NCBI RefSeq assembly: GCF_954871325.1
Contig: NC_088777.1
Location: forward strand, 47,655,366-47,719,365
Length of the DNA stretch: 64,000 bases
From: Gordionus sp. m RMFG-2023
Taxonomy: Eukaryota > Nematomorpha > Gordioida > Chordodea > Parachordodidae
Direction: 5' to 3'
Both the position numbers and the translations under genes were made by a program. Under the pieces are notes generated by a model. It was not told where the DNA came from. It did not search any database and worked only from the letters and a program-made list of their open reading frames with translations. Below, one piece after another: positions 36,284-49,200 of this stretch (positions are counted from its first letter, which is position 1; each line of letters starts with the position of its first letter).

Positions 36284-36880
36284 CAGAGTTGTACATTTGC
36301 TCAAAATAAAAATCGTAAAATTTGAAGATCTTTTATTTATAAAAAAATTTGAGCGATCTTTGAAGATCGTAAAATTTGAAGATCTTTTATTTATAAAAAA
36401 ATTTGAGCAACGATCTTAAAAGATCTAGATCTTTGAAGATCGTAAAATTTAAAGATCTTTTATTTTTTTAAAATTTTGTGTAACGATCTTGAAAGATCTT
36501 CATGATATTTCTTTTTTTACCCCTTTATTAAAAGCCCAGATGTTTTTCAATTTTATTAATATAATATTTCTTTTATGTTTTATACCTCACCTCCTGCCTT
36601 GATGAAAATTGAAAAACATCTGGGCTTTTAATAAAGGGGTAAAAAAATAAATATCATGAACGTTGATCCCCGCGATCTGAAGATCGTTACACAAAATTTT
36701 TAAAAGATAAAAGATCTTCAAATTTTATGATCTTCAAAGATCTAGATCTTTTAAGATCGTTGCTCAAATTTTTTTATAAATAAAAGATCTTCAAATTTTA
36801 CGATCTTCAAAGATCTTGCTCAAATTTTTGAGCTAGATCTCGCTCAAAAATCTTCAAAGAAGATCTTTTGTACAACTCTG
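36284..36880 (+). mobile_element. Fold-back hAT MITE, 597 bp, GATCTT-rich
   Basis: Ends CAGAGTTGTACA and inverted TGTACAACTCTG, flanked by exact 8-bp duplications AATCCAAC (36,276-36,283; 36,881-36,888). Almost the whole element is one inverted repeat around 36,585, with the arms packed with aagatct/agatctt units and a block that pairs ccagatgtttttcaatttt with its complement. The first bases match the 16,640 hAT family (CAGAGTTGT), a possible source of transposase. Confidence 0.93.
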
Positions 36881-37327
36881 AATCCAACTACCAATATTTA
36901 GAGAAAATATGCTTCTAAAATTTAGTGTCAGTAAAAAAGAAAGTCCCCCAAAATATAGGAAACAATTGAACTAGATGGGATTTGTTTTTACTGTTAATTT
37001 AAAAATCATAAAAAAAATTGCCTGATTATATAGGTTAATATTTTATAAATTATAGTTGTATTTTTTTATACTAATATTCGTAGGATATGGTTTTGTTTCT
37101 TTCTTTACCTTAAATTTTAATGATTATATCCTATATTAATTCAGAACATTATTTTTTTTAAAGCATTATTGATTTTTAGATAGTAACATTTTATTTTTTT
37201 TAAAAAATAATTAGATCTATAAGTATGGAGATTACAGGAAAACAAGACTCCTATGGTTTGATTAGATCACATATGGTCTTGCTGATGCTGCAAAAAAAAT
37301 AATTTAGATTATGCCTAATATCAAAAT

Positions 37328-37543
37328 ATATGTGAAGATGATGTACAACAGTATATAATAGAAAAGGTAAATAAGAATGTTGAACGGGTAATGATGCAAA
37401 GTTTTGCCACATTTCTCAATACCCCGATTATGGTGTATGCTAACTCTGGAGCTTTATTTTGTTGGCAAATGTATCCGCTATTTAAATATGATGATGGAAA
37501 TATAAAAAACATTTATATTAACAATTCTGGATCCCATTGTTAA
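37328..37543 (+). pseudogene. OTU-like cysteine protease fragment
   Basis: A 71-codon open stretch reads MMQSFATFLNTPIMVYANS, CWQMYPLF and NIYINNSGSHC before a stop. The order (helix, IMVYAN strand, W-Q-YP, then YxNNSxxH with the catalytic His region) is that of the C-terminal half of OTU domains found in several animal transposable elements. The N-terminal DGNC catalytic block is not visible upstream. It sits inside the element with long inverted ends. Confidence 0.55.
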
Positions 37544-39619
37544 TGTTATTGATTTTGAAGATTAATTACAAATGTTGATAATTTTCTAAAAGTATTTTAG
37601 ATGATTGTATTTGTCTAGATTTTATGCATATTTCTTTTTATTTATCCTATTTTAAGCATATTATAAATAAATATATAGAATAAAGAAATCTTTTTTAATC
37701 ATACCATTTTTATATATATTTCATTACAACACCATATAATTGTTGTAAATTGCAATGTTTTTTTTTAATTTTTAGTTGAAATGTCAATCATTTAACTTTG
37801 ATTTTTTTTTAGTTATCATTTTTATTTTCGTTTTTTTTGAAAAATGATTTTTATTCACCATTAATTTTTTATATGATAACTGATAAAACCATTTTTTTGA
37901 TTATTAGTTTTTTCGATAATAAAATTTATAAAACCATTTTTTGATGATTTAAATTTTTAAGGTAAAAGTTATAAAACCATTTTTTCATCATTATATTTTT
38001 ATGTTTATGTGTTTAAAATAAAAAGTTACGATTTAATAGTCCACAAATTTAGTAGTATTGACGTTTCCTGTTATTTAGATTTTTGATTTTCAGTAAGTTT
38101 TATTTATATTTTATATCTTGTTAGTTTTACAGCTTTATTTTGATAATAATCACACCATTTATTATGTTTACTTTAGATTAATTTGTATTGCTTGTACAAT
38201 TTTTCCCAAATTCTAAAAATAAAATGGAAAATTTTTTAAAATCTGAATTAATCTTTTTTTTTAAATTATCAACTCAAAAATGACTATATTAAAAATTTAA
38301 TATATATAACATGAATATCATTTTTTTAAATGGAAAAAATTACCACCAAATAAGTTTTAATAAAATGTTAAAATTCATAATGAATATTTTAATGGCAAAA
38401 ATTTTGCCAAAATACATAATTTGACCATTTTGAAGTAATTCTAGAAACCCTGAAGAACCATAAGAAAATATAAGAAGTCTTTTAGAAATTGGTATAAATA
38501 TTTTCCAAATGGTTCATAAGTTTTTAAAATTATATTAATTTAGGTAAATTAATTAAGAAGATTATAGGAGCTCATTAAGAGTAATTTATTTTTCTAAACT
38601 CTCTTTATTAAAAAAAAATATCAAAAGATATAATTTGTAAATTTCAACATAAATTCAATAAAAAAAATATATATATAAAATGAGCAATTGTTTGTAGATT
38701 TGAAGCTTGCTAGGGATTGTTGTGTGTCAATTTTATAGAATAAGTCATCACAAGGTAAGAACTTTAATGTTTCCAAGTAACCTTTAAAATAAGACTTTCA
38801 ATATAATTTAAAATGTATTTCTTTATATTTATTATTTTCTCAATCATTCTAAATTTCCTAAATCATTGCCATCTTATTTTTACTTTATATATCAAAAATA
38901 AACAACTATAATTACTTGGAGTGACCAAAATTTAAAAAATGATATATAACATTACTTAAAAGATGGCAATAAATTCTGAGGTAATTGAATTTCGTGATAT
39001 TATTTATATATCCATTTTCTTGACCACTTCGTAACTTTTTATCTTAGGAAAATGCGTATAAATAAGAAAAAATATAGCTTTTATTTCTTGCTAATATGCC
39101 ATTTGGCGTTCCCTAAAATTAATAATTCCTTAAGAATTTTCATGAATTTCTCCAAAAGGTTTTCTCATACTGATGCATATTTTGCCTCATCAGCCTTAAG
39201 ATAAAAAAAAAGGCATTCATTTTGTTATATTTATCTGAGATATTTCAAGCACCTATCTTCCATAATAGATTTTAATACCTTTTGAATATGGGTTGATGTA
39301 TATTGGGCATTTTTGGGTTATTTAATCCATGATCATTTTGAATGGCCTATGAAACATTGCTATAAATAGTCCAGAAGAATAAATTATGTTTTTATCCTTT
39401 GCAGCACCCATAATTTTTGTTGAACCGATTTCACGAAAAGATAGCTTAGCTACTGTATGCCAAAAAATAGCATCAAATCAAATATTGATTTATGATAGTA
39501 AAGATTATGTTATCATTTTATTTTTAAAAAACTTCAATGCAAATGCACAGTTATAAAAATAAAACAAAACTTCGGCCCTGCTTCCATATCAAAAAACACC
39601 TAACCTATAATAATTGTTT

Positions 39620-42560
39620 AATGAATTTTTATCACTACATAACTAACCAACCATATCCCATATACCTCGGGGTGCAGGTAATTTTTTCGCGGAATTCTTC
39701 AACAAATTAATTCATTTACTCTAAACAATCCGGGTAACATTTCAGTAGGAAAAATTTACTAAGATACACCAATTTCACCCTTAAAATAGCCAACAATAAA
39801 TTTTCATATAATCCAAATATATTAAAACTTCAATATCCTTTTTCAATCCAGATATCATACCAATCTCTTCACCCACATTTACCAATCTAACCCACGCATT
39901 AACATAATCTCACCCATTCGTGCCATGACTACTGAAGACTCCTTAACTCCCAACAACGCGTCCACCCTAAAAGCTATGTTTCAAAAACACCTAATATGTG
40001 ACTCAGAATTTGTCTATTCCAATCAAAACAATAATAATGCACCAGAAATTAACATTGACTGGACAATAAGAGCCCTTAGATCTTTTTTAAAAAAATACTC
40101 TTCTGGGGGCCTTGATGATATTCGGGCTATCTTTATACAATTTGAAATCCAACGTTCCATGTAAAGTTCTTTTACAGCACATACCTGGTTATTAAATATA
40201 ATTCTCAATAGGCCCCTTCCAGCACCCATTATTCCTATCCTCTTTGGCGTCCGTCTAATAGATTTTTAAAAAAGGACGGAGGTATTCACCTAATGGGTGT
40301 TGGATCTGCCGCCTCTAAGATCATTACTTCAAAAATCGAGGAATCTCTTTCCTCATTCCTTTCGCCTCTCCAATTAGGGTTTGGTGTTCCCAGAGGCGCT
40401 GAAATTTCGGCTCATCTTATCCATTTAACTATTGAAAACAGTATTCCTGGCGAAGTTGTCTTAAAATTCGATTTCAATAATGCCTTTAATACAATAAAAC
40501 TACTTCGTTCCTTTGTTTTGCAACAAATATTCTGAATTCTCTTCATACATTATCCACAGTCTTTCAATCTTTACTTTTCTAAAATACAATAATAACATAA
40601 TCATCTCAAGAGGGAATTCAACAAGCAGATCCCTTAGGCCCTGCCCTCGTTTGCAATGGGATCCACAAAGTAACCCAGGAAATATTATCCAAATCTATCC
40701 TTACTTTCTCGTATCTCGATTATGGCATCGTGGCGGGCAACCTTTCCACAATCCTATCCATCCCTCCCATCATTGAGAATCTCTCACATGACTATCACTT
40801 AATCTCCCCAAGTGTGAGATTTATAAATCTTACATCAATTCCTTTAGATTTTTTTTTGGTGGGGGGGGGGGGGTGTGAAAAGGCCATCGAAACTTTTTTA
40901 TCAAATTACTAAGAAAAAATTATAAATTAAACACATTATTTAATTACCTCCCCGCTTTTTTTAATTAAAACTATTTTAATAAACCCAAATTCCTTTACGC
41001 CCCGGGATCCTCATCCATCTTCAAATGCAATGATTTGCTAGTTCCTCATGAAACCCAAATCAGCCTCATTGAAAATATATTAAACTTAAAATTTTCCAAT
41101 TAATCCTGACTTCAAGCCACCCTCCCCAGAAAGTCTGATGGTATTGGTATCTGATCTCTGTTACAACTTTCCCTTAGAGCCTTTATCTCATTTCTTTCAT
41201 TTTATTATTAATAATGAATCCACTCCTTTATATCCTGACCTATCCCAGGCTTTCACCTTTTGAGACAACATTTGCTCATCATCCACGTATATCATAGCCC
41301 TTCGTCTTGGCTGTAATGCTGTAGTACACTCCATTAGCATCGATTGTGGCCAGTTTATTTATTCGAAAATTTACCATCCCTTACACTGTAAATTTTCCCG
41401 TGGAGGACAACCTCGTCATTAATCTGAAGAACATTTTTTTAGCTTCCCTTGAAAAGCTAATATTCAATCCACCCTCGAACCAATGAGACTCTCAAATGAA
41501 AACGCTGCTGTAAACATTTATAAAAAAAAATCGAACGCGTTCACATCCACATATACATTAATATAAAAGCATGGTAATAATTTATTACAAACAAGTATAA
41601 GAAATTTATTTATAAAAAGCAGAGACCTGCAGAGGTACCATTTGTACGGCCCGACCAGGCCTATATTAAAAAATTTTCGGCCCGACCCGGCACGGATATT
41701 TTTTCCAAAAATTTTTTTTAGGCCCGGCTCGGAATTTTTAAAAATTATATTCGACCTGGTATATTCAAAAAATTCATTATTTCGTATTTTATCATATTTT
41801 TCGGCAAGTATTATCATTTAATAAGCAAGTATATTAGCTAATGTTGTTAAACGGCTCGTTTTGAGCCAATTTTTAAAAACAGCTAATTCAATATTTTTGC
41901 CAGAAAAATATTGACTAAGCCTCGAAATTTCGATACTATATGTCTAGGCCTTTGCCCCTTCTATGAGCAAAATGGCTTGCATAATATTTTTCTGGATAAA
42001 AAACTTCGGCCCTGCCCGGGTATTTTTTAAAAAAAAATTTCAGGCCCGGCCAGTGTATATTTTAAAAATTTATTTTAAAAATTTAAAATACGGCCTGGCC
42101 GAGGTCTCTAATAAAAAGTAAGTAGACATATAGTTGATATTCCTCTCTTATATAAAATTAGTTACAAAATACTAGGTATTGTTCACGAACGCTATCAAAA
42201 TGAATACGTTAGTTTACAGCACTAGAAACGCTCTGCGCCTGCTCCGATGGTATATTCCTTATTCCCTGGACTAATGGTCTCCTGCTTACTCGGGACTATA
42301 ATTGTATAGATTTTGCAACAAAATCCTGTCATAGAAAAGGCAGAAACCCTTAAAAAACAAATATGCTCTTACCAACTATATGTTCATACCAATCCTTACC
42401 AATATCCTAAGCATGTTCGGAACGGAGGCTATCAATTTTATTAAAATCATAGGAAAAAAATGACCAGATCTCAGGGGACCCCAATGAAGGATTTTTCCTT
42501 CTTCAGCAGATTTCTCTTGAAATCTGCCGGTCCAATTTTTTTAAGTATTCACTCTTCTCT
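39620..42560 (+). pseudogene. LINE (RLE type) with reverse-transcriptase palm, split by a MITE
   Basis: Same LINE family as 24.2 and 27.6 kb, here with the RT. Order: RALRSFLKKYSSGGLDDIR (~40,065-40,125), the palm block LQLGFGVPRGAEISAHL with LKFDFNNAFNT (~40,370-40,495), QQADPLGP (~40,620), YLDYG at the YxDD position (~40,712), then WLQATLP (~41,105). After the MITE (41,620-42,110) come ALRLL (~42,230) and the endonuclease-domain end FIPILTNILSMFGTEAINF (~42,395). The catalytic YxDD is changed to LDY and there are many stops and frame changes, so it is dead. The MITE with its exact target duplication shows that the flanking parts were once continuous. Confidence 0.85.
41620..42110 (+). mobile_element. 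hAT MITE, 491 bp, inserted in the LINE
   Basis: Ends cagagacctgcagagg and inverted ...ccgaggtctcta, with exact duplication ATAAAAAG at 41,612-41,619 and 42,111-42,118. Subterminal ggcccgg/ccgggcc blocks repeat near both ends. Inside, 41,841 to about 42,000 is a truncated copy of the MITE family seen at 29,721 (starting taatgttgttaaacggctcg), making a three-level nest. Confidence 0.9.
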
Positions 42561-42569
42561 AAAGTGATA

Positions 42570-43204
42570 TGCCCTTTTTTAAATATTTTTTTCTTAGTTC
42601 TTTTTTAGTTTTTCTTCATAGATAAAAAAATAATAATATAAAAATATTTTTTTATATTTATTTTTTATATATCCTAATTTGATTTTTAAGATATATTTTA
42701 ATTCAATAGTTATATGTTTAAGTTTTAATTTTTTTAAAAAAGTTTTTATAATAAAAAATGGTCATTAATATACTTAGTTAAACTATTTTTTATAGTTATT
42801 ACAAATATATGGAAATGTTTTACATTCTAAAAACTAATATAGTAATCATTTATATAATTTTTAATATCGTACATTACTAAATATAGAATATGTGAAGTGT
42901 AAGAAGATACCTTACAACTCTACTATGATATACAATAAGTTGTAAGGTATATTAACTTCAAAAAATATAAATAATTGGATAACTTTTTAAGTGAAAATAT
43001 ATACGATGTATAAAATTATTTAGACGAAGAAGATAAAAATTTAAATTTGTTTGCAGTTTAAACGTCATCCATTATTATTACAGAAAAAATCTTTCAATTT
43101 TAATTTGTTATATATCAAATAACATTTTCAGCACGACTATTTGCGGACAGGTAAAGATTTAGCACTATTTTTTAAATTATTCTACATTCATTCACAAAAT
43201 TCTT
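42570..43204. other. 5' flank of KRI1
   Basis: AT-rich, no repeat family recognised. A short block at 43,133-43,151 between ttttcag and gtaaag could be a small 5' untranslated exon. No TATA-type promoter can be told apart from background at this base composition. Confidence 0.4.
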
Positions 43205-46200
43205 ATGCCTAAAATTTTGCTTGATCAAGATGAAAAGCCTAGTTTAATGACAATAAACCAAGTCTATGCTAATAACTATAATAATTGGCGTGAAAAGGAA
43301 GAACATACTAAACGTAATCTATCAAATTACATATGCAAAATTAATATAATCATTTTGCAAAATAATGGTTTTTCTTGGAAAATCTCTTTAATACATAATA
43401 ATTTATAGTAAAAAATAAACATACTGATACATAAATAAATTAATACTTTTTTAAATATTTAAAAATATGATTTTATACACAAGTTAAAGCAAGATATGGT
43501 GATATTAATATTGAAGATGATGATAGTGATAATCCAGATGGTTTATCAGATTCTTCCTCTGCCACTGAAAGTGAATTGGAAAATGAAGTTTTTTTTTTAA
43601 ATTTAAATTTATGTTTTAAATAATTGTTTAATAAAAATAAATTATATAATTAAATTTTATATCTAACAATTTAGGATTTTAAATCAACCCTTGAAAATGA
43701 ATTGTCCCACACATTAAAATTGCTGCAAAGCAAGGATCCTAAGATATATGACAAAAATTTTCAATGCTTCAAAGATAGCAAAAAATATAAAATTGAAAAT
43801 AATGATAACCAAATTGATGGAGGAACATGCAACAAAAAAGGGAGAAAAAATAGGCAAATGACTCTTAAAGATTATGAGAGACATATAATACTTAATAAAA
43901 AAGGGTAATAAATGTTAATTGTTAAAACTATAATTACAATCAGGGTTTAACAAGTGTGCCATTTGACAAATATATATTAGACTAATCAAATACTCAAAAT
44001 TGTCTATTTTTATGGTTAAATATATAAAATACTTATTGTCAAATACTCTCATAGAATGAAATAATATAATTTATTATTGAATTATGTACCTGGCCTTAGT
44101 AAAGACACCTCAACTCCCATCTAATAAAAAAAATGATAAAACATATAGTTGTCTAAATTGGTTACCTCCCAATATTTAAAAAAAACATTTTTGTGAATTA
44201 GATCTATTCAAAAATGAATAAAAATTTTACATTATACCAATTCTTTAAACATATCATTACTATTTGTATATGTATGAATGATATAATTTATTTGCACTTT
44301 ATTATTCAAATAATTTGCTTTTAAAAATATTTCCTCCAAAAATGGATTGACCGAAATTTTTATTGCACATCATAGAAAAAGTAATTATAATAATCTGATG
44401 ATAAAAACATGTGATCAATTTATTAAAGAAATATAAATGCATATTAATGCCAAACCAATTTTTAGGGCAATATGTTTTTATATTGTATTTTTTCTATAAG
44501 ATATGTGATTTTTGAGAAAAAATTACAACTAAGAAAAACTTTACAACCAGTTAATCTAAATATACTTTGTTAAAAATCATTAATAAATTAAGAATAATTG
44601 ATCAAATAATTTGATTCATAAAAGGTCTTATTCAAATTTTAATGACTATCTATATTTTTATTATTATAAAAAATAGCGTTTTCAGTGACGATGATACATT
44701 TGATAATAAAAGAAATATAGACGACAAATTATCATACGTTCAGCAACAAGATAAGATTAAACAAAAGTATAACAGTTGCACACATTAGTTATTATAAATT
44801 ATTTTGCTTATTAAAGTGCCCTCTTATTTTTATACGAATGAAAAAAATAGCTTTAATTTTATTACAGGGTTTCCCATCCAAAGAAGGAAAAGTCCTAATC
44901 AAAAGAGGAAAAGTATCAAACATAAAAGGAAAAAGTTATATTGAAAAAGAAAAGTGTTAATCAGAAAGAAAAGGCCTAATCAAAAAAGGAAAAAATCCAA
45001 TCAAAAAAGGGTGTCAATCAAAAAAAGGAAAAGTTCCCAAGGCTAGGAAAAAGTTCGATCATAAAGGAAAAAGTGTCAAACAAAAAAGGAAAAAGTTCAA
45101 TAAAAAGGATAAGGTTCAATAAAAAGGATAAGGTTCAATTAAAATTAAAAGATCCAATCAAATTATGAAAAATGTCAATCAAAAAAGGAGAAGTTTAATA
45201 AAAAGGAAAAGTGTCAATCAAGAAAATTCCCATTCAAGAATAGAAAATCGTTATTTTTATTATTCTTCATATTTTATTTCTTACTTAATTCGTTATTAAT
45301 TATTTTTTTTCAATTTTTTTCTCAATCATTTTTGATTTCTTTTTTCTCTTTAAAATTTTTTTTTATTTATTCCGTTGTTATTTTTCTTCACATCTCTATT
45401 TTTTGTCATCTTTAACAATTCTCTCCTTTTTTTCATCCTGTATAACAATTTTTTTTAGAAAAAAAAAATAATATATCTTTTTTAAAAATAAAGATTTTCC
45501 TTTTCTTTTGGGACTTTTTGCGTTTTTTGATTGACATTTTTCATAGGACCTTTTTCTTTTAACGATTAACACTTAATTTTTTTTTAGCTTTAATAAAATT
45601 TTGGGCTCAACCCAGGATAATGAAAATAGTGACGAGGATTTGTTCAGCATTAAAAAAAAGGCTAAAATATCTACTACCGATCCTGTCAAAATGGATGGAA
45701 GCGACGAATCAGATTTAGACACGTCATCATTACCTCTCAAACGAATTTTCGAGACATATAACCACCAAACAGGGGAAACCGAACTTACATCTGATAAATA
45801 CGTAAATAATTATAATATATTAATTTTTATTTCTAAAAAGCTTTAGAAAAAAATATTAATAAAAACTACAACTTTTTAAATAGGATCATAACCGATTTAG
45901 GGTCTGCTAATTTTAATAAATATTTTATTAATGGCCCCCAAAGTATTCGAAGCGGTTAAATTATTATTATTTCTTTTGTTAAAATTAAAATATTTAAAAC
46001 GATATAACAAAATGAAAGAATCCTAACCATTTCCACAATAAAAAAGCCGATCCAGAAATTGGTAATAGCTTTCAAGTATGACAAAAGATTTGTTTCAAAA
46101 AAAACAACAAAATTTATAATTTTCATTTTCGTCTACTTAAACATAGCTCTTTTTTAAGCTATCTGATTGGGTAAGTAAGGCTAAATTTTTCCAAAAAAAA

Positions 46201-49200
46201 GAGTTTTTGACATCCAACTGAATTTGAAAGTAAGCTTTAAAAAAAGTCACCCAATCAAATTGAATAAAATTCGTAAAATTTCGAATCAGATTCAACCAAT
46301 CACTCGAACGCGAATGATGTAGATATTTCTATATAGACTTAATTATAAAATAATATCAAAGTTTTAAGTGTATACACAAGGTTGGCTAAATGGAAACCGT
46401 TATTTTTAGGTTCATATTTTTTTTTAACATTGGATTAATGAATTTAAAGATTAAATAAATTATTTTATAAACTTGATCAAATTTTTTTTTTTAAAAATTT
46501 ATATATTTGGCCAGTCAGCTGTTATCTTGTTGGCCTTTTGCTTAAAAAATAAGAGGGCCCATTTTTATTTTGTTTGGATATTATTTATTTTAAAAATATG
46601 GGAACCGGTTCTAACCAATATCTCATAGTTTGAAACCAGAAGGAGGATCAAATATAGGAACCGAAAATAAAATCTTTCCTTAATTGGAACAGAAAGTAGG
46701 ATCACCTTTTTACCAGAACCCCCATTTTAATTAAGTGTTTTAAAAAAAATAAAAATAAAAATATTATCGTCTTCCCTGCCTCACTACACAAAACAGTCTA
46801 AATAACAAAATTGGCAAAATGTTTTTTTTTGTTCCATTTATAGATTCATGAATATAATTGTTTTCTATTAAAATATCTTAAAAGCTCGTAAACTGTCTTG
46901 ATAAAAATGCGATTATTTCATTATATGTTTTAAAACATCCATCCTATCATTATTTTAGATTTGGGTCAAAAAAACTGTAAAGGAAAGAAAGAAAATACTT
47001 ACTTGTAGTGTTGTTAAACGACTTAGCCTAGTTGGCTTAACTTCGACTCAAGTCGAGTTTTGAGTCGATTAGTCGACTTGTTTTTACAACTCAAGTCGTA
47101 AACTCAAATCGCGACTCGAATTTTGAACTTGAGTCATGAACTCAATAAATTAGTAAACTTAAATATGAAACTCGATTACTTATATAAGTGCTATTTATTG
47201 GTTGGTTGTGTAAAACCCAGATCTGGGGTTTGTGTCTAAAAATCGACTAAACTAGCTATGAACACGAACCCTGAACACAGACCAGGGGTTTAGACCAATA
47301 TTATCTTAAGTTGTTTTATCTTGACCTAAATAAAGTATATAGATATAAATAAGGTTATTAGAGGTATCAATCGATAGCTAATTAGATCTATTGAATAGGT
47401 AGCAAACCAAGCGCCACTTCTCGATGGGCCAAGATATTACTACGTAGGTCAGGAATAATTTTATCAGCACCAAATATTGAATGATGGATGGATGGGTATA
47501 AATCTAGTTCTACCTTAATATGGTGTATATAAGTTTGACCTCGGAGCGGGGGTGAAAAATAAATATGGTTTCTCATTTATTTTGAGCATCGCATGGCTCT
47601 TAATGGGCATGTCTAGATCTTAGCTTTTTATTTTTAACTTTTTTACAATATTAATATAAAATATCTGTTAGATTGCCAAATTAGGGTTTAATCCGGGTCC
47701 AGGAATTTTAAACTCTATTAAACAGAAATTTTGTTATTAACTTAATCGAAAAAATCAATTCCTAAAATTATTATCCTTTGTTTGGAAATAAACAAAAGAT
47801 TGCTGGTAACATTACCCAAAAACCGTTATGTATGGAAATTATCGTATTGCCTAAGCTCTTTCCTGATTTAAATATGGAAGATTATAATTTTCAAGAAAAG
47901 TGTTAGACATAATCGATTAGGTAATTAAGAGGCAAAATTATAATTTATGAACCCCAAACTATTTTTCTCCTGAAATAGTGTCCTGGCTTAGAATTTTAGT
48001 AATTTATTGATATCTTTGAAACAAAGTATAGGAGAACTAGTTCGAACCAGATCTTGTCTACTTAATAAAATAAAATTATGACCTAAATTTTGTCGTGTTC
48101 ACAACTCCGCTTTGAAATTTTTTCATTTTATTTATTTAAATCTTTATAAATCATGAATTAAAATTTTACAATTACAAATATAAAAATCTAATAAATTTAA
48201 ATTATTATAATATAAAAAAAATGTATTCTGATTCATTTTTCATTTGCCAAATCTTTTTCTTTCAGAAAACTTCAAAATAAATATAAAGATGTATTAGAAG
48301 AATTAAAAATGCATATTAAATTTTAATAAGGGGGGGGGGGGTAGTTAAAATTCTTGTTTATTTAAAAAAAATATTATTCACACTAATTATATATGTTAAT
48401 ACGGTCTAAACACAAACACAACAAAATAGATTTAGTTCCCAATAACTCAGGCATTGTTTAAAGGGTTTCTGAAGCCATCCTATTTCTTTTTTTGGCCGCT
48501 TTGCTGAAGGTCCTCTCACTTGCAACGCTTGTAATTTGTTGCGCTAAATAATCCCTAGCCATTAACGACAAAGTGGGATATATAGAGGCGTTCTTTGCCC
48601 ACCAATCCAAAATATTTGTCTATGTATCGTGAACTCAATAAATAGTTTTATGAAACTCAATTGATTATAATTGGTTAATTGTGTAAACCCGTGGCTTAAG
48701 TCTAAAAATCGACTAAACTAGCAATGAGCACAAACCACAAGCACAACCAATATATTTTAAGTTGTTTTTTCTTGACCTTATTAAGGTATATAAATATATG
48801 ATTATTAGAGGCATCAATCGATAGCTAATTAGAACTATTGAATAATTAATCAAGCGCCACCTCTCTATGGCAATTACTACGTAGGTTAGGATTATTATCG
48901 GCACCAATTATTGATATGATGGATTGGTATCAATCTAGTTCAACCTAAATATGGTGTATATAAGTTTGACTTGGGAGCGGGTGTAAAAAAATAAATATGG
49001 CTACTCGTATAAAATTTTTGACCATCGTATTTCTCTTAATGGGCATGTTTAGATCTTAACATTTTATTTTTAACTTTTGTACAATATTAAGAGAAAAATA
49101 TCTGCTAGATTGCCAAATTAGGGTTTAATTTTTTCAGAGATGCTATTGATAATCCAGACCCCACGAGAGATGAGATCGTGGAATATTTTAAGAAGCCCGT

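Larger units (their letters stand above)
35865..39115 (+). mobile_element. Element with ~75-bp terminal inverted repeats, class uncertain
   Basis: Left end 35,868-35,945 (caaatggcgtattagca ... tatacgcattttcc ... ataaaaagttatgaag) is repeated inverted at 39,030-39,108. About 3.2 kb lies between. The interior contains an OTU-like protease fragment (37,328-37,543) and a nested hAT MITE (36,284-36,880). Copies of the end block occur at 11,030-11,180 and 21,770-21,910 in R2 and R4. No convincing target duplication was found next to the ends, so the true termini may extend a little further. Long inverted ends with an OTU domain would fit a Mutator-like element, but no transposase is visible. Confidence 0.55.

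Noticed and set aside
40293-40912. Three plus-strand frames as separate genes
   Set aside because: They are frame-shifted pieces of the LINE reverse transcriptase and its reverse-frame shadows.
45884-45955. Possible KRI1 exon with LGSANFNKYFING
   Set aside because: Its frame does not fit the phase of the flanking exons, while 45,801 joins to 50,242 in phase with conserved order.
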